A DNA stretch of 64,000 nt from Granulicella sp. (GCA_025357875.1 JANYLK010000031.1:1-64000); one strand, 5' to 3'; shown: positions 41,174-51,246, counted from the stretch's first letter. Notes: generated by a model not told the origin, from the letters alone. Translations and numbers: made by a program.

Positions 41174-42699
41174 GCCGCTTCTTTCTTCAGCGACCACGCT
41201 TCCAGTTCGGCGCCCCCGCGCCCAGGAACCAGCTCCAGCACCACGCGCTTCGGGTAGACGCGCGTTCGCATGCGCACTGCGGCACTGGCGCGATCCTGGT
41301 TCAGCGCGACCGCAAGCCGGAGCAGCGTTACGGCCCGCAGCACGTTGATATGTTCTTCGGCGGGAACCGCACGCATCACCTTGTCCATGGCGTCCGGCCA
41401 GCTCTTGCCCAGGTAGCGCGCGATGGAGCTGACGATGGCACGCTGCTCCGGCGAGAAGCCGAAGATTTCGGAATTCGCGATGATGTACTGAGCGTGGCGA
41501 TGGTGGCCCTGATGGTTCATATACTTGCCAACGTCCTGCATCATGGCCGCGGACTCAAGCCAGAGACGATACTCCGGCGGAAGCTCGTGCACACGCAGCA
41601 ACTCGTCGTAGAGCTGGACCACGTGTTCGCGGATCGGCTCGGCCTTGCGCTGATCGACTCCATAACGGCGGCACACTTCAAGCACACCGGCCCAGCGCTC
41701 GGTCTCCATCTTGCGGTGAACCGACGCGCGCAAATCGACTTCCGCGAGCATTTGCTCCAGGATTCCGTTGCCCAGGCCGAGCGGCGAATAACGGAATTCT
41801 TTCAGGTTGAGCTTTTCCAGCAGGTGCGAGTAAACGAGCGCGCCGCCTACCACGATCTCCGAGCGCCGCGGCCCTATGCCGTGTACCGACGCGCGCTGAG
41901 CGTTGTTCATCTTCGCCAATTTCTCAGCAAGTCGGCGAATATCTTCCATCTTCGCGATCATCGGCCCGCTAGGCTTCACGCGTGTAGCGCGTTTCGCCGC
42001 GCTCTTTTTGCCGGCCACCTTTGGGGTCGGAGCCAGGACCACACTCGCCTCGACCAGCGCGGCCGCCGTTCCCGAGGTCGCGATCACCAGGCTCACGCGC
42101 GGAATTCCCATCTTCCGCTCAACGCGGCGCAACTCGCGGTCGATGTATTGCTTCAGGCGGGCGATGTCCTGCTTCTCGGGAGGATCGGTGCGCAAAAATT
42201 CCTGCTGTAATCGCACCGCGCCCAGAGGTAGACTCACCATCTCGCGAATGCGGCCCTGATCGGAGAGCGTAATCTCGCAGCTTCCGCCGCCTAGATCGAT
42301 GAGCAGGCATCGACCCTTGGCGCCGGGCTCCAGCGTCACCACGCCGAGATGGATCAGCCGGCCCTCCTCTAGACCGGAAATCACTTCAACCTGCCATCCC
42401 GTCGCAGACTTTACCCAAGCCGTGAAGGCGGCCGCATTGCGCGCATCGCGCATGGCGCTGGTAGCAACCACCCGCACCTTGTCGACCACATGCAGTTGCA
42501 CGGCCCTTTGAAATCGCTTGAGAGCGCGGATGGTATTGGCCATCGCATCCGGCGAGATGACGCCGGTCTGGAAGACGCTCTCGCCCAGGCGAACAACCTC
42601 ACGATCTTCATGCAACGTCTTCAGGCGATGCTGCTGTACCGACGCGATCTTCAGGCGAACGGAGTTGGAACCGATATCGATAGCAGCGAACGTAGGCAT
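41125..42699 (-). CDS. ppx: Ppx/GppA exopolyphosphatase with HD-like C-terminal domain
   Basis: A 524-residue Ppx/GppA phosphatase that degrades polyphosphate or pppGpp. It has the ASKHA ATP-grasp 'AAIDIGSNSVRLKIA', 'VVATSAMRDARN', 'VISGLEEGRLIHLGV' with the catalytic Glu, 'CLLIDLGGGSCEITL', 'LPLGAVRLQQEF' and 'RRSEIVVGGALV'. The helical C-terminal part from about 325 has 'MMQDVGKYMNHQGHHRHAQYIIANSEIFGF' as region, an HD-like metal motif. An insert of Lys/Ala-rich residues (PKVAGKKSAAKRATRVK) occurs near 230. The overlap with sixA (phosphate signalling) is convergent. Confidence 0.92.
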   Translation of the reverse strand: MPTFAAIDIGSNSVRLKIASVQQHRLKTLHEDREVVRLGESVFQTGVISPDAMANTIRALKRFQRAVQLHVVDKVRVVATSAMRDARNAAAFTAWVKSATGWQVEVISGLEEGRLIHLGVVTLEPGAKGRCLLIDLGGGSCEITLSDQGRIREMVSLPLGAVRLQQEFLRTDPPEKQDIARLKQYIDRELRRVERKMGIPRVSLVIATSGTAAALVEASVVLAPTPKVAGKKSAAKRATRVKPSGPMIAKMEDIRRLAEKLAKMNNAQRASVHGIGPRRSEIVVGGALVYSHLLEKLNLKEFRYSPLGLGNGILEQMLAEVDLRASVHRKMETERWAGVLEVCRRYGVDQRKAEPIREHVVQLYDELLRVHELPPEYRLWLESAAMMQDVGKYMNHQGHHRHAQYIIANSEIFGFSPEQRAIVSSIARYLGKSWPDAMDKVMRAVPAEEHINVLRAVTLLRLAVALNQDRASAAVRMRTRVYPKRVVLELVPGRGGAELEAWSLKKEAAYFREVFGRDLAVDVA

Positions 42700-42932
42700 G
42701 ATTCACGCATCTTTCGTGGTTGATGTTGTCTGGAAGTTTTGAGCCGATCGCGGAGAATATTTCCCGCACACAAGTCACGATACAACGCCCGCAGGATCGC
42801 CGCGTATCAATTTGCCGGTCGAACACGCGACGAAACCCGGTTGCCATATGCCGGCGTTGCAGCACTCGATCCAAAGAGCATAAGGCGACCGCAGCATTGC
42901 GTCCACGTATGCTGATAGAGCAAGCAAGTTCC

Positions 42933-45101
42933 ATGACTCTTATCGCCTCCCCCGAACCCGCGAGCATCTCCCGCGGTGCCAAGCAATCGCGGCACGTGCG
43001 CGTCCTATCCCTGTTGGGAGCGCTATGGCTTGCTTTGTTCTTCGCTTCGCTGTTCTCGCCGCCGGTGATGGACGACGCTGACGGCACCCATGCGAACGCC
43101 GCGCGCCAGATGGCCCTCTCCGGGGATTGGGTGACCATGCGCGTGAACAACGTGCGCTATCTGGAAAAAGCGCCGCTCCCTTACTGGATCGCCGCGGCCA
43201 GCTTCCGGCTATTCGGCTTCAACACGTTCGCGACACACCTTCCGCAAGCACTCGCCGTGCTGCTGCTAATGCTGCTGGGATTCCGCTGGGCCAGGGAGGC
43301 ATTCGGTGAACGCGCCTCGCTCTACACCAGCCTCGCCGTACTCACCTCCGCGGGCGTCTTCCTATTCACGCGCGTTTTAATCCCGGACGTGCTGCTCTCG
43401 CTCTTGCTTGCCGTTGCGCTGTACTGCTTCCTGCATGCGCTCCAACTCAGCCCCCACCAAGACGCTGTCATTCCAGGCACAGCGAAGAATCCCCGCATTT
43501 CGTCTTTGTCGACGACCACTCCCTTCGCATACTTAATGTGGACGGCGCTTGCCTTGGCGGTTCTCACAAAGGGACTAGTAGCACTCGTCTTTGTGCCAGG
43601 TACGGCAATTGTCTACCTGACGCTGACTGGCGAGGCGCGCAACTGGCGACGGCTCAAGCCATTTGCTGGAGGTCTGCTCTTCCTCGCCATCGCTGCACCG
43701 TGGCATATCCTCGCTGGCCTGCGTAACACCGGAGGCATGAACGGCCACGGCTTCTTCTGGTTCTACTTCATCAACGAGCATGTCCTCCGCTTCCTAGGTC
43801 GACGCATTCCGCGAGACTATAACAAGCTGCCTTCGTACCTCTATTGGAGCCTCCACCTCGTCTGGCTCTTTCCATGGGCGTTGTTTGCGTCGCTGTTGTT
43901 GAGCCGCGCACGGTCTGCAATGAGAAGATCTAACTCACTGCAACCCGTACTCATAACCAAGACTTTAGGTTCTCTTTGGTTCATCGCGGGGATAGTCTTC
44001 GTTGCGGGTACGGTGAGGGACTTTGCCCATGCCCCGATGACTTTGACATACTCACTCATCTTCCTCGGAGCAATCCTACTTACGCTTATCAGCCGACGCA
44101 GAACATATCATCCGCACGGACCCATACTGCATTTAGTCGACCTGCGTTCCCGCACGACCTTGCTACTCTCCCTCTTCTCAATAATCGTTCTTCTCTTTTT
44201 CTCTCTTTCCACCAATCAGGAGTACTACACCTTCCCCACCTATCTGCCGCTGCTAATGCTGGTCGCGGCCGTCTTGGCCCGCGCAGAAGCCACGTATGAC
44301 CACGATAAGTCTTCCCGACGCTGTATCACCAGCGCGCATGCTGCCTTCACGTTCCTCGGCGTTCTCATCGCCGCCGCACTCACCTATGGGCTCTGGACTT
44401 CGCGCCACCTCGCCCGCGTGCCGAACGTCGGCGATCTGCTTGCGCATCGCGGCGTCGGCCACTACACGCTGTCGATGTCGAGCCTCTTCGACCTCACTGG
44501 CCCGAGTTTCGCCGCGCTGCGCCTGCCCGCTATCCTTGCACTCCTAGCCTTCGCGCTCGGCCCTGCGATCGCCTGGGTGTTGCGAACGCAGCGGCGCCAC
44601 CTCGCCGCAACAACAGCCTTCGCATTGACCTCGGCCGTGTTCCTCATCGCAGCACACATCGCGCTCGTTCGCTTTGCGCCGATGCTGTCTTCCCAGGACT
44701 TCGCCGAACGCATCCAGCAACTCGAAGCCAGCGGAGCCATCTCGCGCGACAGCACGCTTCTGCTTTTTGGCGACCAGGCCTACGGCTCATCGATCCCCTT
44801 CTACCTCAATCGACCGCTCAACCGTCCCGCACTGCTGGTTGATGGCCGCTCGTCCTCGATGCTGTTCGGCTCGACGTTCCCTGACGCGAAAGGGTTGTTC
44901 CTCACGCCTTCGGAATTACTCGCCGAGTGGGGAAGCGGCCCCCGCAAGCTAATGTTTGTTCCAATCGAACGCCGCGACAACGCGGACCGCCTGCTCGGCA
45001 CACGCGCCATCCTGATCCAGGAGACAGCCGGAAAAGTACTCCTCACCGATAGGCCTCTGGACCGTCCTTTGCCACCGTCGATAGACTCTACCCCTAAGTA
45101 A
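42933..45101 (+). CDS. ArnT/PMT-type membrane glycosyltransferase carrying a repeat-derived insert
   Basis: About 722 residues with 11-13 hydrophobic helices. The family motifs are 'PVMDDADGTHANAARQM' (D-x-D/E first loop), 'YLEKAPLPYW', 'LALAVLTKGLVALVFVPG', 'APWHILAGLR' and 'FSLSTNQEYYTFPTYLPLLML'. ArnT-type enzymes move sugars from undecaprenyl phosphate to lipid A or other acceptors in the periplasm. Residues about 178-195 (DAVIPGTAKNPRISSLST) are encoded by a dispersed repeat and lie in a loop. The start is uncertain: ATG 42933 or 42909; the frame is open from 42720. Followed 18 bases later by a paralogue. Confidence 0.85.
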   Translation: MTLIASPEPASISRGAKQSRHVRVLSLLGALWLALFFASLFSPPVMDDADGTHANAARQMALSGDWVTMRVNNVRYLEKAPLPYWIAAASFRLFGFNTFATHLPQALAVLLLMLLGFRWAREAFGERASLYTSLAVLTSAGVFLFTRVLIPDVLLSLLLAVALYCFLHALQLSPHQDAVIPGTAKNPRISSLSTTTPFAYLMWTALALAVLTKGLVALVFVPGTAIVYLTLTGEARNWRRLKPFAGGLLFLAIAAPWHILAGLRNTGGMNGHGFFWFYFINEHVLRFLGRRIPRDYNKLPSYLYWSLHLVWLFPWALFASLLLSRARSAMRRSNSLQPVLITKTLGSLWFIAGIVFVAGTVRDFAHAPMTLTYSLIFLGAILLTLISRRRTYHPHGPILHLVDLRSRTTLLLSLFSIIVLLFFSLSTNQEYYTFPTYLPLLMLVAAVLARAEATYDHDKSSRRCITSAHAAFTFLGVLIAAALTYGLWTSRHLARVPNVGDLLAHRGVGHYTLSMSSLFDLTGPSFAALRLPAILALLAFALGPAIAWVLRTQRRHLAATTAFALTSAVFLIAAHIALVRFAPMLSSQDFAERIQQLEASGAISRDSTLLLFGDQAYGSSIPFYLNRPLNRPALLVDGRSSSMLFGSTFPDAKGLFLTPSELLAEWGSGPRKLMFVPIERRDNADRLLGTRAILIQETAGKVLLTDRPLDRPLPPSIDSTPK
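43464..43510 (+). repeat. Dispersed TGTCATTC-type repeat inside the first ArnT-type gene
   Basis: CTGTCATTCCAGGCACAGCG, AAGAATCCCCGCATTTCGTC, then TTTGTC. The 3' half is nearly identical to the grpE-hrcA gap copy. It keeps the reading frame of the host gene. Confidence 0.65.
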
Positions 45102-45119
45102 AGGTGAGACCCGCTAGCC

Positions 45120-47072
45120 TTGAGCACCACGAACCAATTCTCGCGCCCACTACACGAGCCCGATGTCGAGCCGTCCGGAGGAACGCGTCTTAACAATGCC
45201 GAACCTCGGCGTCCGTATACGGGTTGGAATCCGCGCTCGGTTTGCATGATCGTCGGAGCGTGGCTCATCCTGCACATCGGCTGCATGTTCACGCCTGGCC
45301 TGCTGGATGACGTCGACTCGGTCTACATCGAAATCGCGCGAGAGATGCTGAAGCGTCACGATTACGTGACTCCGTACATCGATGGCATCCGCTTCTTCGA
45401 TAAGCCACCGCTGATGTACTGGCTCGCCGCAGGATCGATGCATCTCTTCGGCGTGCACGACTGGGCCGGTAGACTGCCGCTTGCATTGCTCACGCTGGCG
45501 CTGCTGCTCGCGATCTACGCGCTTGGCCTGCGGCTCTTTGCGGCTGTCTCGCCTGCCGCCCATCCCGACCGTGGTGCGCTCTACTCCGCACTAGCGCTGG
45601 CTACCTGCATCGGGCCTTATCTTTACACGCGCTTTTATATTCCCGACATTGTCGTCGCTCTGTGGATGACGCTTGCAGTGCATACATTCCTCATCGCGCT
45701 CGAACGCATTGTCGAACGCCGATCTGCCTTGCTGCCCTGCATTGCTTTCGCTGCCGTGACAGCACTAAACCTGCTGACAAAGGGCTTCATCGGCGTCGTC
45801 TTTCCGTTTGCGTTCGTACTGATCTACCTTGCGCTGAATCGCCAGCTAAAACTTCTTTTTCAATTTCACCTCGTCAAGTCCCTGCTGGTGTTCGTCGCGA
45901 TTGCCGCGCCGTGGCACATCCTCGCCACGCTGCGCAATCCACCCATCGCGCTTCCGGCCGGGCTCGGCCTGCCCGCGCACGGAGGTTGGGCCTGGTTCTA
46001 TCTCTACAACGAACACATCGCCCGCTTTCTTTCGCGCCGCATTCCGCATGACTACGGCCAGGTGCCTATCCCGCTCTTCTGGCTGCTCGCCGCCATTTGG
46101 ATCTTTCCCTGGACGGCATTCATTCCCGGCGCAATCAACCGGCACATACATAACATCCGCGCACGCGCAGATATTTCGGCCCGACAGCACGAAGCGGCGC
46201 TCGCACTGCTGCTATGGGCAGGGCTTGTGCTCGGATTCTTCACCCTATCCGCTCGCCAGGAGTACTACTCGCTGCCCGCGCTGCCCGCGCTTGCTCTGAT
46301 GGCTGGTGGACTGCTTGCTTGCGCCGACCGCGACCGATTAGACTCAGCCGCCCGCAGCGCGCGTGCCTGGCATCGCTGGCTGCTGGTGCCGGTCGGGTCT
46401 CTCTGCGCCGCTATTGCTTTCTTCTTCGCCATCACTGCGCCGCACACTAATCCACGCACCGACATTGCCGCGCTGCTCGCGCAGGGCGGGGCCTATAACC
46501 TCTCGCTCGGCCACGTCTTCGATCTGACAGGCCGCGCAATGGGACTTTTTCGCGGCCCGCTTATCATCGTCGGCTTCAGCATGATCGTCATCGGTCCAGC
46601 TACTTACCTGCTGCGCCGGAGCGGTCGCACGTACGCGGCAAACCTCTGCCTGGTCGCTGCCTCAGCGGGTCTTCTGCTCTGCATGCACGAGGGCCTGGTG
46701 CGCTTCTATCCCACGCTTGGATCGCTGTCCCTGGCCAATGCGATTCTTGCGGAACAGAAGAAGAATCCGCAACCGTCCGACCTTATCCTCATCGACGGCG
46801 AACTCACCTCTGGTTCAACATTGCTGTTCTACACGCAGCAACCTGTGCATCTGGTCAATGGCCGCATCAACGGACCCTGGTACGGCAGTTTCTGGCCTGA
46901 CGCGCCGCCGGTGATCGAGACCGATGCCACGCTGAACCAGCATTGGGCCAGTCCTCAACGCATCTTCCTGCTCACATACCATCCAGACATACGCACGCCT
47001 GACCTCTTGCGCTTCGGCCAGGTACATGTGCTTGCCTCGTCCGGAGGCAAGTCCATCCTCACCAATCAATAG
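45120..47072 (+). CDS. ArnT/PMT-type membrane glycosyltransferase (second copy)
   Basis: A 650-residue polytopic enzyme related to the gene before it, with the same motif series: 'PGLLDDVDSVYIEIAREML', 'FFDKPPLMYWLAAG', 'ALNLLTKGFIGVVFPFAF', 'APWHILATLRNPP', 'YLYNEHIARFLSRRIPHDYG' and 'LSARQEYYSLPALPALALM'. The periplasmic C-terminal part ends 'SSGGKSILTNQ'. Probably transfers a lipid-linked sugar to a lipid; acceptor unknown. The start appears to be TTG 45120 with AAAGGTGAG ten bases before; the first ATG (45246) would cut into the first helix. The two transferases and hpnI (convergent, 11 bases away) form a glycolipid block. Confidence 0.88.
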   Translation: MSTTNQFSRPLHEPDVEPSGGTRLNNAEPRRPYTGWNPRSVCMIVGAWLILHIGCMFTPGLLDDVDSVYIEIAREMLKRHDYVTPYIDGIRFFDKPPLMYWLAAGSMHLFGVHDWAGRLPLALLTLALLLAIYALGLRLFAAVSPAAHPDRGALYSALALATCIGPYLYTRFYIPDIVVALWMTLAVHTFLIALERIVERRSALLPCIAFAAVTALNLLTKGFIGVVFPFAFVLIYLALNRQLKLLFQFHLVKSLLVFVAIAAPWHILATLRNPPIALPAGLGLPAHGGWAWFYLYNEHIARFLSRRIPHDYGQVPIPLFWLLAAIWIFPWTAFIPGAINRHIHNIRARADISARQHEAALALLLWAGLVLGFFTLSARQEYYSLPALPALALMAGGLLACADRDRLDSAARSARAWHRWLLVPVGSLCAAIAFFFAITAPHTNPRTDIAALLAQGGAYNLSLGHVFDLTGRAMGLFRGPLIIVGFSMIVIGPATYLLRRSGRTYAANLCLVAASAGLLLCMHEGLVRFYPTLGSLSLANAILAEQKKNPQPSDLILIDGELTSGSTLLFYTQQPVHLVNGRINGPWYGSFWPDAPPVIETDATLNQHWASPQRIFLLTYHPDIRTPDLLRFGQVHVLASSGGKSILTNQ

Positions 47073-47083
47073 TCAGGTTACTC

Positions 47084-48316
47084 TCATTGCACGGGCGCAT
47101 CGGGAAGCTTTCCACCCGGCGAGTTCGCGTCCGGCTTTTGCTTATGAGTGACGGGTTCGAAACGCCCGCCGACACCCAGCGAATAGGCCCCTCCGTGGTA
47201 CTGCATCCTGTCGCCAATATAGCTGGCTACCCACACCGCAAAGCCCAGCAGATCGCGCAGTGGGTAAATCAAAGTTGGCTTGCCCGCCTGCTCGTCTTCG
47301 AGCGCCCACAGCACAACCGCCGCCATCATCCAGCGATTAACGCATGTCCCAAGTAACCACATCAGACCGAGCGCAGGATGGCCAGCGATCAATCCCCACA
47401 TCAGGCCGAGCACGCCGAACGGGATCGCGTAGGTCAGCCCCGTCCCCAAATGGCCTGCCGGACGCGACCTACGCGTGCTCTTCATCCAACGCAGCTGGTC
47501 ACTAAACGAGGCTCGAAAGCCTTGCGGAAGCACCATCAGTCGAACTACGTAATTCGCCATGCGCACGCCGTAGCCCTGCGCCGCGAGCCTCTGTCCGAGA
47601 ACAAAGTCTTCAGCGTAATACTGGCCCAGGTCCTCATATCCCCCAGCCTTCAGGAACGCCTCACGGCGGAGAACCATGCTGACGCCAAGCGCGAAGTGCG
47701 TTCCGCCCTCCAGCATGTCGGCGACAAAGATTCCACCCGACATTTCAACGCTCTTACCCACCGCGTCGATTTGTGCGGCGAATCCGCCCGAGGTTCGCCC
47801 CACATAAAGGCACGAGGCCAGGTCGCGATGATGATCCGCCAGTTCGCTTACGCAGCGCCTGAGATAGTCCGGCGTCACCCGCGCGTCGGCATCGCTGGTG
47901 ACCAGCGTCTCATAGGCCGCCGCTTCCGCCAGCGCGGCCATCGACCACATCTTCGCATTGGGAAAGCGCGGCTCTCCGCAGGTGAGGAACCGTGCGCGAA
48001 TCTCGGGATAGCCGGCCGCAATCCGCTGCGCCATCTGCAATCCTGCGTCGCTCGCATGGCGTGCACAGAACACTAATTCGTACTCGGGGTAGTCCAGTTC
48101 GAAAAAGCGCCTGAGGTTTTCTTCTAGGTCCGGCTCAGTCCCGTGCAGCGGCTTCAACACGCTGATTGGAGGCAGAAGGACTCCTGGCGTGCGTTCTTCA
48201 CGTCGCTTGCGGCGCGCAAAACGGATTGCCCCAACCAGCACCATCCCGCAATAAATCGTTGACGTCACCGTGCCGGCGAGCGCGCTATAGAACAGCATCC
48301 GCAGAAACAAACTCAT
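47084..48316 (-). CDS. hpnI: HpnI-type glycosyltransferase (bacteriohopanetetrol glucosamine / ceramide glucosyltransferase-like)
   Basis: A 410-residue family 2/21 glycosyltransferase. N-terminal membrane helix (about 8-32), 'PPISVLKPLHGTEPDLEENLRRFF', which is the family hallmark, 'VFCARHASDAG', the D-x-D type 'LVTSDADARV', 'YYAEDFVLGQRLAAQGYGV' and the Q/RxxRW element 'QLRWMKSTRRSRP', then four or five C-terminal helices. HpnI adds N-acetylglucosamine to hopanoids; related proteins make glucosylceramide. A 25-residue Pro/Lys-rich tail follows. Starts at ATG with AAAGGTGAG ahead. No other hpn gene is visible. Confidence 0.85.
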   Translation of the reverse strand: MSLFLRMLFYSALAGTVTSTIYCGMVLVGAIRFARRKRREERTPGVLLPPISVLKPLHGTEPDLEENLRRFFELDYPEYELVFCARHASDAGLQMAQRIAAGYPEIRARFLTCGEPRFPNAKMWSMAALAEAAAYETLVTSDADARVTPDYLRRCVSELADHHRDLASCLYVGRTSGGFAAQIDAVGKSVEMSGGIFVADMLEGGTHFALGVSMVLRREAFLKAGGYEDLGQYYAEDFVLGQRLAAQGYGVRMANYVVRLMVLPQGFRASFSDQLRWMKSTRRSRPAGHLGTGLTYAIPFGVLGLMWGLIAGHPALGLMWLLGTCVNRWMMAAVVLWALEDEQAGKPTLIYPLRDLLGFAVWVASYIGDRMQYHGGAYSLGVGGRFEPVTHKQKPDANSPGGKLPDAPVQ

Positions 48317-48417
48317 CTCACCTTTTCAACCCAGCCAGTGTCGCGAATCCGACGCCGCCTGCCTCCAGTGTAGAACATCGCACTTGAGATCAGCGAAGTG
48401 CAACGCTCGCCTACACA

Positions 48418-48879
48418 CTACCTGACTTTTGGAGTCTTCGGGCTTTTGGCAGTAACGACCGCACTCTTTGGCAGGGGTGGTTTGCCGGACGCGACGACCC
48501 TATGGGGAACAATGGCTGGACGCGGCATCGGCACCAGTCCTGCACCTGGCTGCTGCTGCTGCTGCATTCGCGCCAGCATTTCAGTCCGTACATAATCCAC
48601 GAAACCCTGCATCTGCCGGTTCATCTCCTCCATGCGCTCGCGCATCTGCAACACGATCGCAATGCCGGCGATGTTTACACCAAGATCCCGCGCAAGATTG
48701 AGAATGAACTCCAGTCGTTCTAAATCCTCATCGGTGTAGAGCCGCGTATTGCCGTCGGAGCGACTGGGCAGCAACAAACCCTCGCGCTCATAGAGTCGCA
48801 GCGTCTGCGGATGAATCTCATACATCTCGGCCACCGCCGAGATCATGTACGCGCCCTTCGACTTTCGCTTCGTCGCCAT
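48418..48879 (-). CDS. hspR: MerR-family heat-shock regulator HspR
   Basis: A 153-residue MerR-type regulator. The DNA-binding part reads 'AYMISAVAEMYEIHPQTLRLYEREGLLLPSRSDGNTRLYTDEDLERL' as a region (about 10-58), which is the HspR form, followed by 'ILNLARDLGVNIAGIAIVLQM' and a coiled coil. A Gln run and a basic Pro/Lys tail follow. HspR represses dnaK-type operons through HAIR sites (CTTGAGT-N7-ACTCAAG) with DnaK as co-repressor. dnaJ and dnaK genes 1-5 kb away on the same strand are plausible targets, but I see no complete HAIR. ATG 48879 is supported by GAGGCGA. Confidence 0.87.
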   Translation of the reverse strand: MATKRKSKGAYMISAVAEMYEIHPQTLRLYEREGLLLPSRSDGNTRLYTDEDLERLEFILNLARDLGVNIAGIAIVLQMRERMEEMNRQMQGFVDYVRTEMLARMQQQQQPGAGLVPMPRPAIVPHRVVASGKPPLPKSAVVTAKSPKTPKVR

Positions 48880-48947
48880 AAATCGTCGCCTCGAACTATC
48901 GCCCAAGCATACCGCGAGCAGGCAGCGATGTGCATCCAGATTAGTCT

Positions 48948-49963
48948 ATGTTCCACTCACGCAAATCTCCTGTCCTCGCCGCTGCGGGCGTCGCAGTAGC
49001 CGGGGCCGCTGTAGTCGACGCCGTCGCATCAGTCGGTGCCACTGCATTCGCTATCCGGGCTCTACGTAGTCAGCCTTTTCCTGATGATGCCGTGGTGCTC
49101 ATTACCGGTGGATCGCGCGGTCTAGGGCTGGCCATCGCCTCACGCTTTGCTGGCCGGCCTGTCCGCCTCGTCCTTGCCGCGCGCAATCGCGACGAACTCG
49201 AGCGTGCGCCGGCCACGTTCCTGGATCGGACCCCAACCTCCGGCCTGAAGATTTCTATCTCGTCGCTGCGGACCTCAGCCACCAGTCCGAATGTAGCCGT
49301 CTGGTTGCGGAGACGCTTGCCCGCTTCGGCCACATCGACGTGCTTGTGAATAACGCCGGCATTATCGAGATCGGTCCAGTCGAAGCCCAGACAACGGAAG
49401 CTTTCGAACGCTGCCTCAAAGTCAATTTCCTTGCGTCCGTCTACACAATCTGAGCGGCTCTGCCCTACCTTCGCTCGCAGGCTCCACTTTCCGGGTGGAA
49501 TCGACACGCCGCCATCGTCAACATCGCCAGCATAGGAGGCAAATTCGCAGTGCCGCACATGCTTCCGTATTCGACGAGCAAGTTCGCGCTGGTCGGCTTC
49601 TCAAAAGAACTGTATGTTGAACTCCGCCACAAGGGCATTCACGTCACGACCGTGTGTCCGGGCCTGATGCGCCCCGGCGGAGAAGACCACGCGGAATTCG
49701 TGGGTAACGCGGAAGCCGAACGCGCATGGTTCAACCTCGCCGCCAAGACACCAGGAATTGCAACGACGGCGGAACACTCCGCCAATTGCATCTACTCCGC
49801 TGTAGCCGCAGGTCGCGCCAAAATTACGATCACGCCGCAGGCCTGGTTGAATGCCCGCACGGCTGGACTGTTGCTAGGATCTACGCAATTCGCGGCGAGC
49901 CTGGGAAATCATTTCATATTGCCAGCCTCACCCGATAACTCAAAATCTAACGAGTTCGATTAG
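48948..49963 (+). pseudogene. Short-chain dehydrogenase/reductase, broken by one frameshift and one TGA
   Basis: Frame 3 gives an N-terminal helix and the cofactor motif '[19 protein letters not shown]' up to 'RNRDELERA'. Near 49210-49235 the homology moves to frame 2: '[20 protein letters not shown]', '[20 protein letters not shown]' and 'FLASVYTI', where a TGA (49451-49453) stands at the position of an expected Trp. The same frame goes on to 'AALPYLRSQ', 'YSTSKFALVGFSKELYVEL' with the Y-x3-K catalytic pair, and the normal end at 49963. Without the two lesions it would be a complete SDR of about 335 residues. The end overlaps dnaJ2 by four bases. Confidence 0.85.
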
Positions 49964-51204
49964 ACCTCTGCCAGCAACTCCGCACGTGGATCTTCGGGGT
50001 TCAGCTTCGCCAGCTCGCGGAGTATCTCCTTAGACCGCTCATCCTGAACCTTGGGCACCACAATTTTCACTTCGACGATCTCGTCTCCACGCAGACCCTC
50101 CCGCAAGGCGCTGGGTACGCCCTTCTCGCGCAGCCGAAGCTTCTGGCCGGTCTGAGTTCCTGGAGGAATTTTCAATTGCGTCCGACCGCCGCCGTCATGC
50201 GTGTCGATGGTCGGCACTTCAATCTTCGCGCCCAGCGCGGCTTCGGTCATCGTAACTGGAACGGTTACATGAATATCGTCGCCTACGCGCGCAAACACTG
50301 GGTGCGTCCCCACCTTAACAATCAGGAAAAGGTCGCCCGCCGACCCGCCGTCCGTGCCTGCATTTCCCTTCCCTGCAAGCCGAATCCTCTGGCCATCGCG
50401 CGTGCCCGCCTTGATGCGAAACTCCAGCGGCTCCCGCCTGGTTACCACGCCTTCGCCGTCGCAGATCGCGCATCCGCTCTGCACCTTGCCGGTGCCATTG
50501 CAGCGTGGACACTGGATATTAAACTTCATTCGGCCGCCCATTTGGGTTACCTGGCCAGTGCCAGTGCATTCAGGACACTCGGAGCTACCGCCGGTGGTCG
50601 ACTTGCCTTTGCATGTTGGACACGTCTCCTGCCGCTGAATGTCCAGCCGCGCCACACCACCGCGCACCGCCGACCAGAAGTCCACGCTCACCTGATATTC
50701 GAGATCAGTGCCGGGCCGCGACCCACGAGCCTTCTGCCCGCCTGAAAACATCCCGCCAAAGATGTCTTTGAAACTTCCTCCGAAGCCGCTGCTCGCCGGT
50801 TCCTGCGCTCCGCCACGACCACGGCCTCCACCTTGGAAGCCCGAGAAGTCGAAGCCGCCAAAGTCGAATGGAACTTCCTGCCCGCCTCGCGCGCCCGGCC
50901 TCGCGCCCCCGCCTGCGAATCCCCCTCCGCCGTATCCTCCACGCGCGGCAGCTTCGGCTGCAGCCGGATCGATGTTGTCAGAATAGAAACCGAGCTGGTC
51001 GTAAATCTTGCGCTTCTTCTCGTCGCTTAGAACATCGTTGGCTTCAGAGATTTCCTTAAACTTCTCTTCCGACTTCTTGTCGTTCGGGTTCACATCGGGG
51101 TGATATTTGCGCGCAAGTTTGCGGAAAGCCTTACGAATTTCGTCCGAGGTCGCCGCCTTCTTCACGCCAAGCGTACTGTAGTAGTCCTTTGTCTGTGTCG
51201 CCAT
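49960..51204 (-). CDS. dnaJ: DnaJ-type chaperone, second copy, very glycine-rich linker
   Basis: A 414-residue DnaJ. J domain 5-70 with HPD in '[10 protein letters not shown]'. The linker (about 85-155) is unusually long and Gly/Phe-rich ([20 protein letters not shown] and [19 protein letters not shown]). Four zinc repeats follow ([32 protein letters not shown]), and the substrate sheets end '[19 protein letters not shown]'. The first zinc repeat lacks the final Gly. It belongs with dnaK 1 kb upstream on the same strand. A strong hairpin at 51247 separates it from the small genes. Confidence 0.94.
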   Translation of the reverse strand: MATQTKDYYSTLGVKKAATSDEIRKAFRKLARKYHPDVNPNDKKSEEKFKEISEANDVLSDEKKRKIYDQLGFYSDNIDPAAAEAAARGGYGGGGFAGGGARPGARGGQEVPFDFGGFDFSGFQGGGRGRGGAQEPASSGFGGSFKDIFGGMFSGGQKARGSRPGTDLEYQVSVDFWSAVRGGVARLDIQRQETCPTCKGKSTTGGSSECPECTGTGQVTQMGGRMKFNIQCPRCNGTGKVQSGCAICDGEGVVTRREPLEFRIKAGTRDGQRIRLAGKGNAGTDGGSAGDLFLIVKVGTHPVFARVGDDIHVTVPVTMTEAALGAKIEVPTIDTHDGGGRTQLKIPPGTQTGQKLRLREKGVPSALREGLRGDEIVEVKIVVPKVQDERSKEILRELAKLNPEDPRAELLAEV

Positions 51205-51246
51205 TTACGTTCTTGCGCCTCTAAATACCACTCACCTGCACACTCT

